From contig CAJTFB010000025.1 in the NCBI GenBank assembly GCA_910575665.1, positions 1-60,077 on the forward strand: DNA of 60,077 nt, in the 5' to 3' direction. The stretch comes from Eubacteriaceae bacterium. GTDB lineage: Bacteria; Bacillota; Clostridia; Lachnospirales; Lachnospiraceae. The notes under the pieces were generated by a model. It had not been told where the DNA came from. It was given only the letters and a program-made list of their open reading frames with translations, and did no database searches. The translations under genes were made by a program, and so were the position numbers. This document shows, one piece after another, positions 59,868 through 60,077 of this stretch (within the stretch, counting starts at the first letter, position 1; each line of letters begins with the position of its first letter).

Positions 59868-60077
59868 CCCAAACTTGGTAAGAACTTTAGTTCTTTGATG
59901 CGCAAAAAACGTGCGCGAATGGAGGAAAAGTTTGAAACAAATAAGTAGAGGAGATCCAAGAAAGAAAAGTATAGCAAATAAACCACCTATATAGCTGGTT
60001 TTAAAAACTAAATATAGACACAATACCTAATCAGGTAACAGCAACAACATCATCTTTGATGATATATCCCCGTAGTT
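59868..60077 (+). other. Structured leader at the window end
   Basis: After the aldolase stop come AAGAAC-TTTA-GTTCTT (59880-59895) and GCGC-n9-GCGC hairpins, then the string GTGCGCGAATGGAGG (59911-59925), which is also found before the pseudouridine synthase gene. Small hairpins (ACCT/AGGT near 60027, TCATC/GATGA near 60048) follow. It looks like the leader of a gene beyond the window. Confidence 0.4.
59932..59994 (+). CDS. Possible 20-residue leader peptide
   Basis: TTG at 59932 opens a 20-codon frame (MKQISRGDPRKKSIANKPPI) that ends in TAG; GGAGG lies six bases upstream. It is basic and has no known match. The strong ribosome site is the only support. It may be a regulatory leader peptide or chance. 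Confidence 0.3.
   Translation: MKQISRGDPRKKSIANKPPI

Noticed and set aside
1-60077. CRISPR arrays, rRNA, tRNA, complete insertion sequences or prophage genes
   Set aside because: No regularly spaced repeats, rRNA-like stretches, tRNA cloverleaves, transposases, integrases or phage structural genes were recognised by eye.

Overview
The window looks like the chromosome of a low-to-mid GC, Gram-positive Clostridia of the Lachnospiraceae type. Reasons: strong AGGAGG ribosome sites, many TTGnnn-17-TATAAT promoters, a BMP-type nucleoside ABC importer, LicD and CDP-glycerol transferases, Big_2 surface proteins, a DUF5662 protein and no outer-membrane genes. The genus cannot be fixed from the sequence.

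Layout. (1) 130-1443: a CNNM/CBS membrane protein. (2) 1508-9016, minus strand: a compact ten-gene operon built around a Tad-type ATPase, with a TadZ-like protein, a GspF-like membrane protein, a large secreted beta-helix protein and four proteins that share an unusual leaderless Flp-like N-terminus. (3) About 9100-12830: a plastic zone with a nested palindromic element, decayed remains of a response regulator, a VTT membrane protein and a methyltransferase, and an AT-rich serine hydrolase gene. (4) 12832-24040, minus strand: a VOC protein and a GntR-controlled operon for uptake and breakdown of a nucleoside-like compound. The operon holds a BMP lipoprotein, an ABC ATPase with two permeases, a cysteine hydrolase, a PfkB kinase, a nucleoside phosphorylase, a BtpA/SgcQ TIM barrel, an Fe-alcohol dehydrogenase and a TrpA-like TIM barrel. 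(5) 24351-34908: PAP2 phosphatase, secreted glycosidase-like protein, cysteine synthase, DUF5662 protein, Big_2 protein, DJ-1 protein, pseudouridine synthase, M23 peptidase and glutamate racemase. (6) 35024-41114: an RND transporter with a very long coiled-coil insertion, its likely divergent TetR regulator, and a LysM/GH18 protein. (7) 41234-59867: a c-di-GMP phosphodiesterase followed by a large cell-surface glycan cluster: TagF-like and LicD-like transferases, GT2 and GT4 enzymes, a CapD/FlaA1-type dehydratase, a Wzy-like polymerase and a GtrA protein. The cluster ends with a three-gene module of TagF-DUF115 fusion, CMP-Kdo synthetase homologue and DRE-TIM aldolase fused to a DUF115-like domain.

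The strongest candidates for something undescribed are the terminal aldolase/CMP-sugar/DUF115 module, which suggests an unusual route to a Kdo-like acid sugar in a monoderm; the Tad-like operon with its leaderless pilin-like proteins and beta-helix partner; and the nucleoside-catabolic operon. At RNA/DNA level, a 40-nt leader block shared by two unrelated genes, two large branched palindromes and a phased three-site GntR operator stand out. All functions are inferred from recognisable motifs and gene context; no database search was possible.
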